DNA of 64,000 nt from Chitinophaga silvisoli (lineage in GTDB: Bacteria; Bacteroidota; Bacteroidia; Chitinophagales; Chitinophagaceae), in assembly GCF_003412465.1 (NCBI RefSeq), contig NZ_QTJV01000001.1:620001-684000 (forward strand), written 5' to 3'. The position numbers and the translations under genes are program-made. The notes beneath the pieces were generated by a model. It ran no database searches, was not told the DNA's origin, and was given only the letters and a program-made list of their open reading frames with translations. Shown here one piece after another: positions 1 to 9,321 of this stretch (position 1 is its first letter; each line of letters starts with the position of its first letter).

Positions 1-2
1 CT

Positions 3-803
3 GACATGATGAAGGAATGGCTGAAAAAGAGTCATAATAATTGGGAAGAGTGTTGTTACTGGGCTATTGCCTATAGTTATGGGATGCCGGTAAACGGGGA
101 GGCTTTTCTGAAGCTGGCGCAAAGTCTGCCTTATACAATGCTGATGCGGAATAAACATAATCTTACGCAGCTGGAAGCATTGTTATTTGGTCAGGCGGGT
201 ATGCTGGATGGGGTGTTTAATGATGAATACCCATTGGACTTGCAGGCAGAATATGCGTTTCTGAAGCGGAAATATCATTTGTTGTCCCTGTTGCCTCATC
301 AGTGGAGGTGGTTGCGGATGCGGCCTTCATCTTTTCCTTCGGTAAGGCTGGCTAGTCTGGCAGTATTGTTACAGCAGGGGAGGGACCTCTTTGCCCGGCT
401 GCTGGAGATAAAAGATCTGCAACATTTCCAGCAGGTATTGTTTGTACAGCCGGAAGGTTACTGGAAAGACCATTACAGGTTTGATACACCGGCCGTAATC
501 ATGCGCCGGCCGGGTATGCTGGTGACAAGGAATGTGATCATCAATAGTATCTTACCCCTGTTATATTTATATGGCAGGGAGAAGGGATTACCGGAATACC
601 AGGAAAGGGCATTGGGTATGATGGAATCGCTGCCTGCGGAGGAAAACAATATAATGGAGGGTTGGAAAAAGGTCGGAATACAGGCCGGAGATGCTGCCGA
701 TTCCCAGGCATTGCTGCACCTGAAACAGTATTATTGCGAGGAAAAGCGCTGTTTGCAATGCGCTATAGGATGCAAATTACTTAAGACAGGGATCTCCCTG
801 TAA
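3..803 (+). CDS. DUF2851 family protein, 5' end outside the window
   Basis: The reading frame is open to the left edge, so the first ATG at position 6 is probably internal and the gene begins upstream. The visible 265 or so residues look like the C-terminal part of DUF2851, a Bacteroidota family of roughly 420 residues with no known activity. The support is the RMRPSSFPSVRLASLAVLL segment (about residues 104-123), which matches the family's conserved R-P-x-NFP-x-R-x-AQLA stretch, and a Cys-rich tail near the C-terminus (CEEKRCLQCAIGC). There is no signal peptide or membrane segment in the visible part. About 240 bp with no clear terminator separate it from the next gene. The family call is fairly secure; nothing can be said about function. 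Confidence 0.72.
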   Translation, partial: DMMKEWLKKSHNNWEECCYWAIAYSYGMPVNGEAFLKLAQSLPYTMLMRNKHNLTQLEALLFGQAGMLDGVFNDEYPLDLQAEYAFLKRKYHLLSLLPHQWRWLRMRPSSFPSVRLASLAVLLQQGRDLFARLLEIKDLQHFQQVLFVQPEGYWKDHYRFDTPAVIMRRPGMLVTRNVIINSILPLLYLYGREKGLPEYQERALGMMESLPAEENNIMEGWKKVGIQAGDAADSQALLHLKQYYCEEKRCLQCAIGCKLLKTGISL

Positions 804-1045
804 CCATTTTACTCCGAGTGCGTTATATCTAAGGGGAAACGCGGCCGGGGGATAAAAACAAATTTACACATGAAAGAAAAAACGTGTAGGTTTGTAACGA
901 TAAGTATACCAATATCACGCCCCTTACGTTTATTAGTAATGGTGGGCGATACAGTTAGACTCAGGATACTTTTGTTTGTAATTCGTGATGAGGCTGATCA
1001 ATCATATTTTAAATTTACTCCCTTAACAAAAACAAATCTATACAG

Positions 1046-1900
1046 GTGAAAAAATTACACTTATTCTTGCTTTTATTGGTAGTGGCGGGTGGATTGAAGG
1101 CACAGGACAGTACCTCGTCGGTAAAGTCAGGAGTACAGCACAGGGAGCAGAAGAAGTCTAAGCCCGTTGCGACATTTAAAGCGCAGGAAGAATTGGAAAA
1201 CGTGTATGAGCGTGAGTTTTCAGTAGGTGCCCGTCTTAATACTGACGGGTGGAGTGGCTTTCTTGAAAAGGGGTATCGCAGCAGCAGGACCAAGGTGACT
1301 TTCTTCCAGTTTGAATTTGCAGAAAAGAAAGATCCGAAGGAAGATAAGAAATCAGGTGCGATCAAAGGGGTAGATCAATACGGATTTGTATATTCTGAAA
1401 AACCTTATATCTATGGTAAGCAGAATAACTTTTACCAGGTGAAGATCGGTTTAGGTCAGCAAAGACTGATAGGTGGTAAGGCCAATAAAAATGGGGTGCT
1501 GGTGAATGCATTCTATTATGGTGGTCTTTCAATCGGGTTACTGAAACCTTACTATGTAAATGTACTTGACCCGGCAGATGGTGTAACCGTGAAGACCATT
1601 AAATATGGTGAGAGCATAGAGTATAACCAGGCATTCCTGGACAGGGATAAGATAATCGGAGGCGGCGGATTTGGGAAAGGCTGGGGAGAAGTATCTGTAG
1701 CACCCGGTGTACATGCCAAGACAGGGCTCCGTTTTGACTGGGCCAGGTTTAATGAAGTGGTGAGTGCGCTGGAGGTGGGTGTCAACGCTGAATATTACAC
1801 TAAGGACGTAGCTATAATGGTTAATAATGATCCTAAGAAGTTCTTTTTCAATGCTTACATAGCTTTACAGTTTGGTAAGCGCTGGAATAAGAAGAAGTAA
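1046..1900 (+). CDS. exported beta-barrel-like protein, function unknown
   Basis: Starts at a GTG, the only start that gives a full Sec signal peptide (MKKLHLFLLLLVVAGGLKAQ, cleavage expected after KAQ). The mature protein of about 264 residues is rich in alternating aromatic and polar stretches and has repeated Gly-Gly turns (IGGKANKNG, IIGGGGFGKGWGE). It ends in AYIALQFGKRW, as expected for the last strand of an outer-membrane barrel. After the signal peptide comes a charged linker rich in Lys, Gln and Glu. I do not recognise a named family. It stands alone, with -7-like boxes TAGGTTTG (887-894) and TACTTTTG (967-974) upstream and a strong terminator after the stop. Outer-membrane location is an inference. 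Confidence 0.7.
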   Translation: MKKLHLFLLLLVVAGGLKAQDSTSSVKSGVQHREQKKSKPVATFKAQEELENVYEREFSVGARLNTDGWSGFLEKGYRSSRTKVTFFQFEFAEKKDPKEDKKSGAIKGVDQYGFVYSEKPYIYGKQNNFYQVKIGLGQQRLIGGKANKNGVLVNAFYYGGLSIGLLKPYYVNVLDPADGVTVKTIKYGESIEYNQAFLDRDKIIGGGGFGKGWGEVSVAPGVHAKTGLRFDWARFNEVVSALEVGVNAEYYTKDVAIMVNNDPKKFFFNAYIALQFGKRWNKKK

Positions 1901-1917
1901 AAAATGAGAAATAATAT

Positions 1918-1956
1918 AAAAAACGCTTTTGCCTGCTGGTAAAAGCGTTTTTTATT
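1918..1956 (+). terminator. intrinsic terminator after the barrel-like gene
   Basis: A 13-bp perfect stem (1918-1930 with 1941-1953, core AACGCTTTT / AAAAGCGTT) with a 10-base loop runs straight into a T tract. It starts 17 bases after the stop codon at 1900 and isolates the gene from lipA. Confidence 0.85.
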
Positions 1957-2055
1957 TAAGGTAGGGGGAAGGCCCCTTTTTTGTGAAGATTAGCGAATGG
2001 GAGGACATTGAGCCTGTCCCTATAATATGCTGGCTTAAAATCCCCCGAGAAGTAC

Positions 2056-2063
2056 TATTTTTG
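2056..2063 (+). promoter_or_regulatory. candidate -7 box for lipA
   Basis: TATTTTTG matches the Bacteroidota -7 consensus TAnnTTTG exactly and lies 23 bases before the lipA ATG. No convincing TTG is seen at the -33 distance, so only half of the promoter is supported. Confidence 0.4.
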
Positions 2064-2086
2064 TAATCTTAAAGAAAGGATCAGAG

Positions 2087-3010
2087 ATGCAAGAACCAAC
2101 ACTCACGACCGCAACACCTTGCAGTACAGCACCTGATGCTGCACCTGCCCCCAGGATTAAAAAACCTGATTGGCTGCGTGTCAAATTACCGATAGGAGAA
2201 AACTACAAACAGGTCCGTAGCCTGGTAGATAACCATAAATTACATACCATCTGCGAAAGCGGAAACTGCCCTAACATGGGTGAGTGCTGGGGTGCCGGTA
2301 CCTCTACCTTCATGATATTAGGAAATATCTGTACCCGTAGCTGCGGATTCTGTGCCGTAGCCACCGGCAGACCAGAAGCAGTAGATTGGGATGAGCCTCA
2401 GCGTGTAGCGGAAGCGATCTTCCTGATGAAGGTAAAACATGCGGTTATCACCTCTGTAGACAGGGATGAGCTGAAAGATGGCGGTTCCATAATCTGGGCC
2501 AATACCATCAAGGCTGTAAGGGCGCTGAACCCTGAGACGACTATGGAAACGCTGATTCCTGACTTCAGGGGCCAGTGGGAAAACCTGCAGCGCATCATCG
2601 ATGTAGCACCTGAAATCGTGTCTCACAACCTGGAAACTGTAGAGCGCCTTACCAAGCAGGTGCGTATCCAGGCTAAATACCACAGAAGCCTCGAAGTAAT
2701 TCGCCGTCTGAAGGATGGTGGCATGCGTACCAAGAGCGGTATCATGCTGGGTCTGGGTGAAACCAAAGAAGAGGTAATCCAGGCAATGCAGGATCTGTAT
2801 GATAATGGTTGTGACGTAGTGACCCTGGGTCAGTATCTGCAGCCTACACCAAAGCATCTTCCTGTAATACGCTTTGTACACCCGGATGAGTTTGCAGAGT
2901 ACAGAGAGATTGGTTATGCGATGGGCCTTGATTATGTAGAATCAGGACCATTGGTAAGATCCTCCTACCATGCAGAGAAGCATATCCACAGTGGTCGGCC
3001 TGCTAAGTAA
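2087..3010 (+). CDS. lipA: lipoyl synthase LipA
   Basis: Radical-SAM enzyme that inserts two sulfur atoms into protein-bound octanoyl groups to make the lipoyl cofactor of 2-oxoacid dehydrogenases and the glycine cleavage system. Both iron-sulfur sites are intact: auxiliary-cluster cysteines C56, C61 and C67 ([12 protein letters not shown]) and the radical-SAM motif C82-x3-C86-x2-C89 (ICTRSCGFC). The C-terminal RSSYHAEKH contains the conserved serine that ligates the auxiliary cluster. The length of 307 residues is normal. An AAGGA stretch lies shortly before the ATG. The gene is monocistronic, between two terminators. No lipB is in the window. Confidence 0.97.
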   Translation: MQEPTLTTATPCSTAPDAAPAPRIKKPDWLRVKLPIGENYKQVRSLVDNHKLHTICESGNCPNMGECWGAGTSTFMILGNICTRSCGFCAVATGRPEAVDWDEPQRVAEAIFLMKVKHAVITSVDRDELKDGGSIIWANTIKAVRALNPETTMETLIPDFRGQWENLQRIIDVAPEIVSHNLETVERLTKQVRIQAKYHRSLEVIRRLKDGGMRTKSGIMLGLGETKEEVIQAMQDLYDNGCDVVTLGQYLQPTPKHLPVIRFVHPDEFAEYREIGYAMGLDYVESGPLVRSSYHAEKHIHSGRPAK

Positions 3011-3026
3011 TTAATCTTATTTATTA

Positions 3027-3054
3027 AAATCCATCAGCGGTGATGGATTTTTTT
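3027..3054 (+). terminator. intrinsic terminator of lipA
   Basis: A 10-bp perfect stem AAATCCATCA / TGATGGATTT with a GCGG loop, followed by seven T. It begins 17 bases after the lipA stop. Confidence 0.88.
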
Positions 3055-3065
3055 ATTTCCATCAT

Positions 3066-3091
3066 ATCTTCGCACTTCAATTGCGAATAGA
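3066..3091 (+). repeat. promoter-like repeat, copy 1, with internal inverted repeat
   Basis: TATCTTCGCA followed after 9 bases by CGAATAG. This copy also holds the inverted repeat TTCGCA-N7-TGCGAA (3070-3088), which could be an operator. The TATCTTCG start resembles the Bacteroidota -7 box with C in place of the third T of TTTG. Confidence 0.45.
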
Positions 3092-3220
3092 AGTATTTTA
3101 TAAAAATAGGGGTGCATTTGTATAACCAGTAGACCTCAGTTACTATCCAACAGATTCCTTAGGTAGCAAAATATTGACTATCTGATGATTAATAGAGATA
3201 GAAAATTTTAATTGAATAGT

Positions 3221-3247
3221 TATCTTCGCAACACATTTTTCGAATAG
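3221..3247 (+). repeat. promoter-like repeat, copy 2
   Basis: Same TATCTTCGCA at the left end and CGAATAG at the right end as copy 1, separated by 10 instead of 9 bases; the inverted repeat is imperfect here. It lies 155 bp downstream of copy 1 and 240 bp before the TolC-type start. Confidence 0.45.
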
Positions 3248-3488
3248 TTTCAGGGGAATAAGCGGATATTTCCCGGTATATGCCCGTATATACGACCAGT
3301 ACCGCAGATTACACCTACATTACCTGTAACCTACCTGTTTGATTGTTAGTACATATTGATCTGTGCTTAAGCCGGGTATTGTGTGTCTATTAAAATCTTA
3401 ATTAATTACTGCGCAAGCAAAGAACATATAGCATTATTGCTTTGTTCTACGATTGGTCTAAAGAAGAAACTGATTGTCAAAACCTTTT

Positions 3489-4820
3489 ATGAAAAGAGTA
3501 ATTTATCTGACCGCCATGTTGGGAGCGGGGCTTATAAGCACCTCCTCCTCTGCACAGCAGGTATCTGATTCCGTCATGCCAAAAGCGTCATTGCAGGATT
3601 GCATCCAGTACGCTTTGACCCACCAGCCAGCGGTGAAACAATCCCTGCTGGACCAGGAAATTGCGGAACATACCATCAAGAGCAAACTGGCTGACTGGTA
3701 TCCCCAGCTGAATCTGGCCGCCGGCCTGAACCACTATCTGAAGTTGCAGACATCTTATTTTAATGGAGCTGCTATCACCACCGGTGTGGCTAATACCTCT
3801 TCTGCAGCCTTTACTTTAACGCAGAACATCTTTAACAGGGATGTATTGCTGGCCAGCAGAACGGCAAAAGTTGTACGCCAGCAAGCCGCACAAAATACCA
3901 CCAGCAATCAGATTGACGTGGTATCCAACGTATCCAAGGCTTATTACGACATGTTGCTGACCAAAGCACAGGTTGCAGTACTGGATGAAGATATTGTGCG
4001 CCTGGAACGTAGCCTCAAAGATGCCTACAATCAATACCAGAGCGGTATTGTAGACAAAACAGACTACAAGAGAGCGACCATTTCCCTGAACAATGCCAAA
4101 GCGCAAAAGAAAACAGGAGAAGAATCACTGAAAGCCAAGAACGCACTGCTGAAGCAATATATGGGCTTCCCGGCCGATTCTGCACTGGATGTGAGATATG
4201 ATACCATCCAGATGGCACAAAACGTACAGCTGGATACCAACACTACGGTTACTTACCAGAACAGGATTGAGTACCAGTTGCTGCAAACCCAGCGTTCATT
4301 GCTGGAGGCAGAACTGCGCTATAATAAGTGGAGTTATCTGCCTACTGTGTCAGCATCCGGCAGTTATACCTTTGCGTATTTCAATAAGGATTTCGGGAAG
4401 TTGTACAATAATAACTACCCTAACTCACTGGTTGGCCTGACCGTTTCCCTGCCGATCTTCCAGGGTTTCAAACGTACTCATAATATTAAGATTGCTGAGC
4501 TGAACATCAAGCGTACTGACTGGGATGTAGAGGCACTGAAGCAACAGATCAACACTCAATATACCCAGGCAATGGCTACTTACAAGAGTAATCTGAATGA
4601 ATACTTTGTAATGCAGGAAAACGTGGAGCTGGCCAAAGAGGTATTTAACCTGATTGATCTGCAGTACAGGGAAGGAATAAAGACCTACCTGGAAGTGATC
4701 ACTGCCCAGACAGACCTCCGTTCAGCAGAACTGAATTACTATAATGCCATGTACACTGTATTATCGAGCAAGATAGACCTGGAAGTGGCATTGGGTACAT
4801 TAACACCATCAATTCAATAA
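3489..4820 (+). CDS. TolC-type outer-membrane efflux protein
   Basis: Outer-membrane channel of a tripartite RND pump. The ATG at 3489 gives a normal signal peptide (MKRVIYLTAMLGAGLISTSS, cleavage near SSAQQ); a TTG at 3474 would add five residues and has better spacing to an AAGAAGAAA stretch, so the start is not fully certain. The mature protein shows the two related halves of the OEP family, each with long heptad-rich helices (about residues 130-225 and 340-430), and the LQDCIQYALTHQPAVKQ start typical of the first helix. At 443 residues the length is normal. The fusion protein and pump follow at 56 and 38 bp, so this is the first gene of an operon. The substrate cannot be predicted. Confidence 0.92.
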   Translation: MKRVIYLTAMLGAGLISTSSSAQQVSDSVMPKASLQDCIQYALTHQPAVKQSLLDQEIAEHTIKSKLADWYPQLNLAAGLNHYLKLQTSYFNGAAITTGVANTSSAAFTLTQNIFNRDVLLASRTAKVVRQQAAQNTTSNQIDVVSNVSKAYYDMLLTKAQVAVLDEDIVRLERSLKDAYNQYQSGIVDKTDYKRATISLNNAKAQKKTGEESLKAKNALLKQYMGFPADSALDVRYDTIQMAQNVQLDTNTTVTYQNRIEYQLLQTQRSLLEAELRYNKWSYLPTVSASGSYTFAYFNKDFGKLYNNNYPNSLVGLTVSLPIFQGFKRTHNIKIAELNIKRTDWDVEALKQQINTQYTQAMATYKSNLNEYFVMQENVELAKEVFNLIDLQYREGIKTYLEVITAQTDLRSAELNYYNAMYTVLSSKIDLEVALGTLTPSIQ

Positions 4821-4876
4821 ATGATAAAACTGGCTGATTAAGAATAATCAGTCATTGAAAGGACAAATATTTTCAG

Positions 4877-6031
4877 ATGAAAACAAAGCAACACATTCTC
4901 CTCATTGGCGCTACAGGTATGTTTTTTCTGGCTTCCTGTAAAGGTCCGGAACAAAAAGGTGCTATGGCGATGCCGGCAACTAAGGTAAATGTAACGGCTG
5001 CTACTATGGGACAGGCTATTTATTACGATAAATACCCGGCTTCAGTGGTGGCCCTGAACCAGGTGGAACTGCGTGCGCAGGTAAGCGGTTATATCACCGG
5101 TATCTTTTTTAAAGAAGGGGAGGTCGTGCAGAAAGGAAAAGCCCTGTATGAAATAGACCGTCGTAAATATGAAGCCGCTGTACGTCAGGCTGAAGCCAAC
5201 CTGGCCAGTGCAAAGGCTACACTGGTGCGTGCACAGAAAGATGCAGACCGCTATCACCAACTGGCGAAACAGGATGCGATAGCACGCCAGACCCTGGATA
5301 ATGCAGATGCAACCCTGGAAACCAGTCGTGCAAGCGTAGCTGCTGCCGAAGCAGCACTGCTCTCCGCCCGTACTGATCTGGATTACTCTGTTATTAAAGC
5401 CCCTTTCACTGGTCGTATCGGTATCTCTCAGGTAAAACTGGGTGCACAGATCAGCCAGGGAACTACACTGCTGAACACGATGTCCAGTGAGAATCCAATC
5501 GCTGTAGATTTCGTGGTGAGCGAAACCGATATTCCTCGCTTTTCAGCTATGCAGGGTAAGACCATTACTCCTGGTGACTCTACTTTCCGCCTCACATTGC
5601 CAGGTGGCACTGCATACTCTGAAAAAGGAAAGATCCTTGCTGTTGACCGCGGGGTAGACAACCAGACAGCTACTATCAAAGTACGTATCGAATTTGCTAA
5701 TCCTAAGGATGAGCTGAAAGATGGTATGAGTGCGGTACTGCAGGTATTGAATGAGCAGAGTGGTGAAAACGTGATCATTCCTTACAGAGCTGTAGTAGAA
5801 CAGATGGGTGAGTTCTTTGTATTCGTAGCGACAGACTCTCTGACTGCTGAACAGCGTAAGATTCACCTGGGTCCAAAACTAAGAGACCGTGTGGTAGTAA
5901 CCGATGGTGTAAAAGCTGGAGAAGTGGTAGTAACCGATGGGTTCCAGCGTCTGCGTGATGGTGGTAAGATCGATACTTCCGGTGTTGCTCAACAACCACA
6001 GCAGGCTCCTGGCCAGGCTCCTAAAAAATAA
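4877..6031 (+). CDS. RND efflux membrane fusion (periplasmic adaptor) lipoprotein
   Basis: Adaptor linking the inner-membrane RND pump to the TolC-type channel. The N-terminus is a lipoprotein signal with a clear lipobox (LASC, Cys about residue 21). Then come the first half of the barrel-sandwich domain (VELRAQVSGYITGIFFKEG, about residues 56-74), a coiled-coil hairpin (about 95-165, repeated AEANLASAKATL-type heptads), the second half of the lipoyl-like domain (IKAPFTGRIGISQVKLGAQI) and a beta-barrel. The tail is Gln/Pro-rich. The length of 384 residues is normal for the AcrA/MexA family. It is the second gene of the efflux operon. Confidence 0.93.
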   Translation: MKTKQHILLIGATGMFFLASCKGPEQKGAMAMPATKVNVTAATMGQAIYYDKYPASVVALNQVELRAQVSGYITGIFFKEGEVVQKGKALYEIDRRKYEAAVRQAEANLASAKATLVRAQKDADRYHQLAKQDAIARQTLDNADATLETSRASVAAAEAALLSARTDLDYSVIKAPFTGRIGISQVKLGAQISQGTTLLNTMSSENPIAVDFVVSETDIPRFSAMQGKTITPGDSTFRLTLPGGTAYSEKGKILAVDRGVDNQTATIKVRIEFANPKDELKDGMSAVLQVLNEQSGENVIIPYRAVVEQMGEFFVFVATDSLTAEQRKIHLGPKLRDRVVVTDGVKAGEVVVTDGFQRLRDGGKIDTSGVAQQPQQAPGQAPKK

Positions 6032-6069
6032 TAGTAAACAGTTTGAGTTTGAATCAATAGAAGAAGATC

Positions 6070-9000
6070 ATGATTGCAAATACTTTTATACGCAGACCGG
6101 TCACCGCGATAGTAATTTCTGTCGTACTGGTGTTGGTAGGGATATTGGCGATGCTCAACCTGCCTATCGGTCAGTATCCTGAAATCTCACCTCCTACGGT
6201 GCAGGTTACAGGTACATATACCGGTGCGGATGCCCAGACCATTGAGCAGACGGTAGCCACGCCTGTGGAAGTACAGGTAAACGGTACACCTGGTATGACA
6301 TACATGACCAGTAACAGTACGAACAGTGGTTCTATGAGCCTTACTGTAAACTTCGAAGTAGGTACTGATATCAACATTGCAGCGCTGGATGTACAGAACC
6401 GTGTTGGTATTGCTCAGCCAACCCTGCCTCAGGAAGTACAGCGTTTAGGTCTTACTGTAAGAAAGCGTAACCCCAGTATCCTGATGCTGGTGGCATTATA
6501 CTCCCCGAACGGAACACATGATGTGACCTTCCTGGATAACTACACCAACATCTTTATTAAAGATGCCTTGCTCCGTGCAAAGGGTGTGGGTGATATCTTT
6601 ACCCGTGCGGATGATTTCAGTATGCGTGTGTGGCTGAAGCCTGATAAGCTGGCCGAAATGAACGTATCTGCTGATGAGGTGAAAGCTGCCATCACAGAGC
6701 AGAATGCTCAGATCGCAGCGGGTTCTGTGGGTGCACCTCCACAAAAGACTGGTCAGACTTACGAATACAACATTTTCGTAAAAGGCCGTCTGGCAAATGC
6801 CGAGGAGTTTGGAAATATCGTTGTAAAGACCCAGCCTAACAATGGTGGTCTCGTGTACCTGAAAGATGTGGCACGTATAGAACTGGGTAAATTCAACTAC
6901 ACAGGTAACTCCTTTGTAGATGGTAAAAGGGCTTCTTACCTGCTGGTTTACCAGGCACCGGGCAGTAATGCAATCGAGACTGCTGAGAATGTGACCGCAG
7001 CTATGGAAGAGCTGAAAAAAGCTTTCCCTAAAGATGTAGATTACGTAGTACCATTCGAGTCAGTATCAGTGGTGAAGGTATCAATCCATGAGGTGGTTGA
7101 AACCTTGCTCGAAGCCCTGGTGCTGGTGGTAATTGTGGTGTTCCTCTTCCTGCAGAGCTGGAGAGCTACCATCATTCCGGTGCTGGCGATTCCGGTGTCG
7201 ATCATTGCAACATTTATCTTCTTCATACCATTGGGCTTTACCATCAATACCCTGACCCTGTTCGGTTTCGTACTGGCAATCGGTATCGTGGTGGATGATG
7301 CCATCGTGGTGGTGGAGGCGGTCCAACATAATATGGACCATGAGCAGATGTCGCCGAAGGAAGCCACCCTGCAGGCTATGAAGGAGATCTCCGGTCCGGT
7401 TATCGCGATTGCGTTGATCCTTGCAGCGGTATTCGTACCAGTAGGATTTATCCCTGGTATCGTAGGTCGCCTGTACCAGCAATTTGCGATTACTATCGCG
7501 ATCTCTGTACTGATCTCCGCCTTCATCGCGCTGTCTCTGACTCCGGCATTATGTACGCTGATTCTGCGTCCTATGCACCTGGATAAGGATTCAAAAGGTC
7601 TGAACAAATTATTCTACCGTTTCAATACCTGGTTTGGTCATTTGACCAGCCGTTATTCACTGGGCGTAAAGAAGAGTATCCGTTGGGCAAGATATGTCAT
7701 GATCCTCCTGCTGTGTATTTGTGTGGGTGTGTTCATGCTATTCAGAACCAAGCCTACAGGGTTCATTCCTACAGAAGATGATGGCCGGTTGTATATCACA
7801 TTCGACTTACCGGAATCTGCTTCTACAGAGCGTACCGTTGATGCACTGCATGGAATGATGAAGGCTTTGGACAGCGTGCCAGGTATTGGTCACTATGCAG
7901 CATTGGGTGGTTTGAACGTAATTAGCTTTGCGACCAAGTCAAACAGTGCGACCATCTTCGTACAGCTGAAACCATGGGATGACAGAAAGTCTAAGGAAAC
8001 ACAGATCCAGGCGATTGCGGCTAACATCCAGGCGAAACTCTCCCGCTGGAAACAGGCATCTGTTGTAGTCATTCAGCCACCGGCTATTCCGGGTCTGGGT
8101 AGTACCGCAGGTTTCTCCTTTATCCTGGAGCAGCGTAGTGGTGATCCTGATATCAAGGCGTTTGAAGGCGTATTACAGAAGTTTACAGCTGCTATCAACC
8201 AACGTAAGGAAATAGCAAGAGGCTTCTCTTTCTTCACTGCCCGTACACCAGGTTACCAGTTGGATATAGACCGTGAAAGAGCGAAGAAAATGGGGGTATC
8301 TATATCTTCTGTGGCGACTGCTTTGTCTACCTATATGGGTAGCTCCTATGTGAATGACTTCACCATCTATGGCCGTAACTTCCGTGTACTCACACAGGCT
8401 GATTCCAGCTATCGTGGTGATATCAAGGATCTGAACCAGATGTTTGTGAAGAATTCGAACGGAGATATGGTACCATTAAGTGCCGTCACTAATTATAGGG
8501 TGACTGAAACTGCGCCGGTAATTTCTCACTATAACCTGTTCCGTTCTGCGGAAATCAATGGTAGTCCTGCACCTGGATATAGTAGTGGTGATGCGATCAA
8601 TGCATTGAAGGAAGTAGCTGCAGAAGTATTACCTGAAGGCTATGGCTATGAGTTCTCCGGTTTGAGCCGTGAGGAGTTGTTGTCCGGTAGTAAGACGGTA
8701 TACATCTTTGCGTTGTCTATTGTGTTCGTATTCCTCTTCCTGGCGGCGTTGTACGAAAGCTGGTCTGTACCGTTTTCCGTACTGCTGGCGGTGCCGATTG
8801 GTGCGTTTGGTGCGATCCTGACGCTTACCTTCCTGCCAAAGATTAGTAATAACGTATACGCACAGATTGGTTTGATTACGTTGATTGGTCTGTCGGCGAA
8901 GAACGCGATCCTGATTGTGGAGTTTGCGAAGGAACGTGTGGATAGGGGTATGGAGCTGGTAACGGCGACTGTGGAAGCTGCAAAGCTGCGTCTGCGCCCG

Positions 9001-9246
9001 ATTATCATGACCTCCCTGGCCTTCCTGTTGGGTATTCTGCCGCTTGTACTGGCTTCCGGTGCGGGTGCGGAATCACGTAAGACGATGGGTTGGACTGTAT
9101 TGGGTGGTATGTTTACCGCTACCTTCCTGGCAATCTTTATTGTACCAGTGTTGTTTGTAACGATTACAAGACTGGCTTATGGGAAAGAGAAGCTGAAGGC
9201 GATGCAGGACAATTACAAGGTAATGCAGGATCATATGGATGTATAA
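6070..9246 (+). CDS. RND efflux pump, AcrB/HAE1 type
   Basis: Proton-driven inner-membrane exporter of hydrophobic and amphiphilic compounds. At 1058 residues it has the family's size and the twofold layout: TM1 at residues 10-30, a large periplasmic porter domain, a TM2-6 block (about 335-500), a second periplasmic domain and a TM8-12 block (about 875-1035). The proton-relay aspartate pair is present in TM4 (GIVVDDAIVVVE, about residue 412). N-terminal MIANTFIRRPVTAIVISVVL is typical of HAE1 pumps. Third and last gene of the operon. Codon use resembles its neighbours. Confidence 0.96.
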   Translation: MIANTFIRRPVTAIVISVVLVLVGILAMLNLPIGQYPEISPPTVQVTGTYTGADAQTIEQTVATPVEVQVNGTPGMTYMTSNSTNSGSMSLTVNFEVGTDINIAALDVQNRVGIAQPTLPQEVQRLGLTVRKRNPSILMLVALYSPNGTHDVTFLDNYTNIFIKDALLRAKGVGDIFTRADDFSMRVWLKPDKLAEMNVSADEVKAAITEQNAQIAAGSVGAPPQKTGQTYEYNIFVKGRLANAEEFGNIVVKTQPNNGGLVYLKDVARIELGKFNYTGNSFVDGKRASYLLVYQAPGSNAIETAENVTAAMEELKKAFPKDVDYVVPFESVSVVKVSIHEVVETLLEALVLVVIVVFLFLQSWRATIIPVLAIPVSIIATFIFFIPLGFTINTLTLFGFVLAIGIVVDDAIVVVEAVQHNMDHEQMSPKEATLQAMKEISGPVIAIALILAAVFVPVGFIPGIVGRLYQQFAITIAISVLISAFIALSLTPALCTLILRPMHLDKDSKGLNKLFYRFNTWFGHLTSRYSLGVKKSIRWARYVMILLLCICVGVFMLFRTKPTGFIPTEDDGRLYITFDLPESASTERTVDALHGMMKALDSVPGIGHYAALGGLNVISFATKSNSATIFVQLKPWDDRKSKETQIQAIAANIQAKLSRWKQASVVVIQPPAIPGLGSTAGFSFILEQRSGDPDIKAFEGVLQKFTAAINQRKEIARGFSFFTARTPGYQLDIDRERAKKMGVSISSVATALSTYMGSSYVNDFTIYGRNFRVLTQADSSYRGDIKDLNQMFVKNSNGDMVPLSAVTNYRVTETAPVISHYNLFRSAEINGSPAPGYSSGDAINALKEVAAEVLPEGYGYEFSGLSREELLSGSKTVYIFALSIVFVFLFLAALYESWSVPFSVLLAVPIGAFGAILTLTFLPKISNNVYAQIGLITLIGLSAKNAILIVEFAKERVDRGMELVTATVEAAKLRLRPIIMTSLAFLLGILPLVLASGAGAESRKTMGWTVLGGMFTATFLAIFIVPVLFVTITRLAYGKEKLKAMQDNYKVMQDHMDV

Positions 9247-9249
9247 ACG

Positions 9250-9276
9250 AATAAGGTGGCCATTGGCCACCTTATT
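9250..9276 (+). terminator. hairpin at the end of the RND operon
   Basis: A perfect 12-bp stem (9250-9261 with 9265-9276, core AAGGTGGCC) and a 3-base loop, four bases after the pump stop codon. There is no T tract behind it, so it may protect or end the transcript with help rather than act as a classical intrinsic terminator. Confidence 0.6.
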
Positions 9277-9289
9277 TCAAGCTTATAAA

Positions 9290-9315
9290 AAAGCCCGCTC
9301 AATTGAGCGGGCTTT
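9290..9315 (-). terminator. intrinsic terminator of the minus-strand anti-sigma-like gene
   Basis: An 11-bp perfect stem AAAGCCCGCTC / GAGCGGGCTTT with an AATT loop, seven bases past the stop of the minus-strand gene. Read on the minus strand it is followed by T residues, so it mainly serves that gene, but it also lies between two convergent units. Confidence 0.8.
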
Positions 9316-9321
9316 AACATT

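Larger units (their letters stand above)
3055..3488 (+). promoter_or_regulatory. long untranslated leader before the RND efflux operon
   Basis: About 430 bp without a plausible gene between the lipA terminator and the TolC-type gene. It contains two related copies of a TATCTTCGCA...CGAATAG element (3066-3091 and 3221-3247), each beginning with a near -7 box (TAnnTTCG). The rest is AT-rich and I see no riboswitch, tRNA or ORF in it. Confidence 0.45.
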
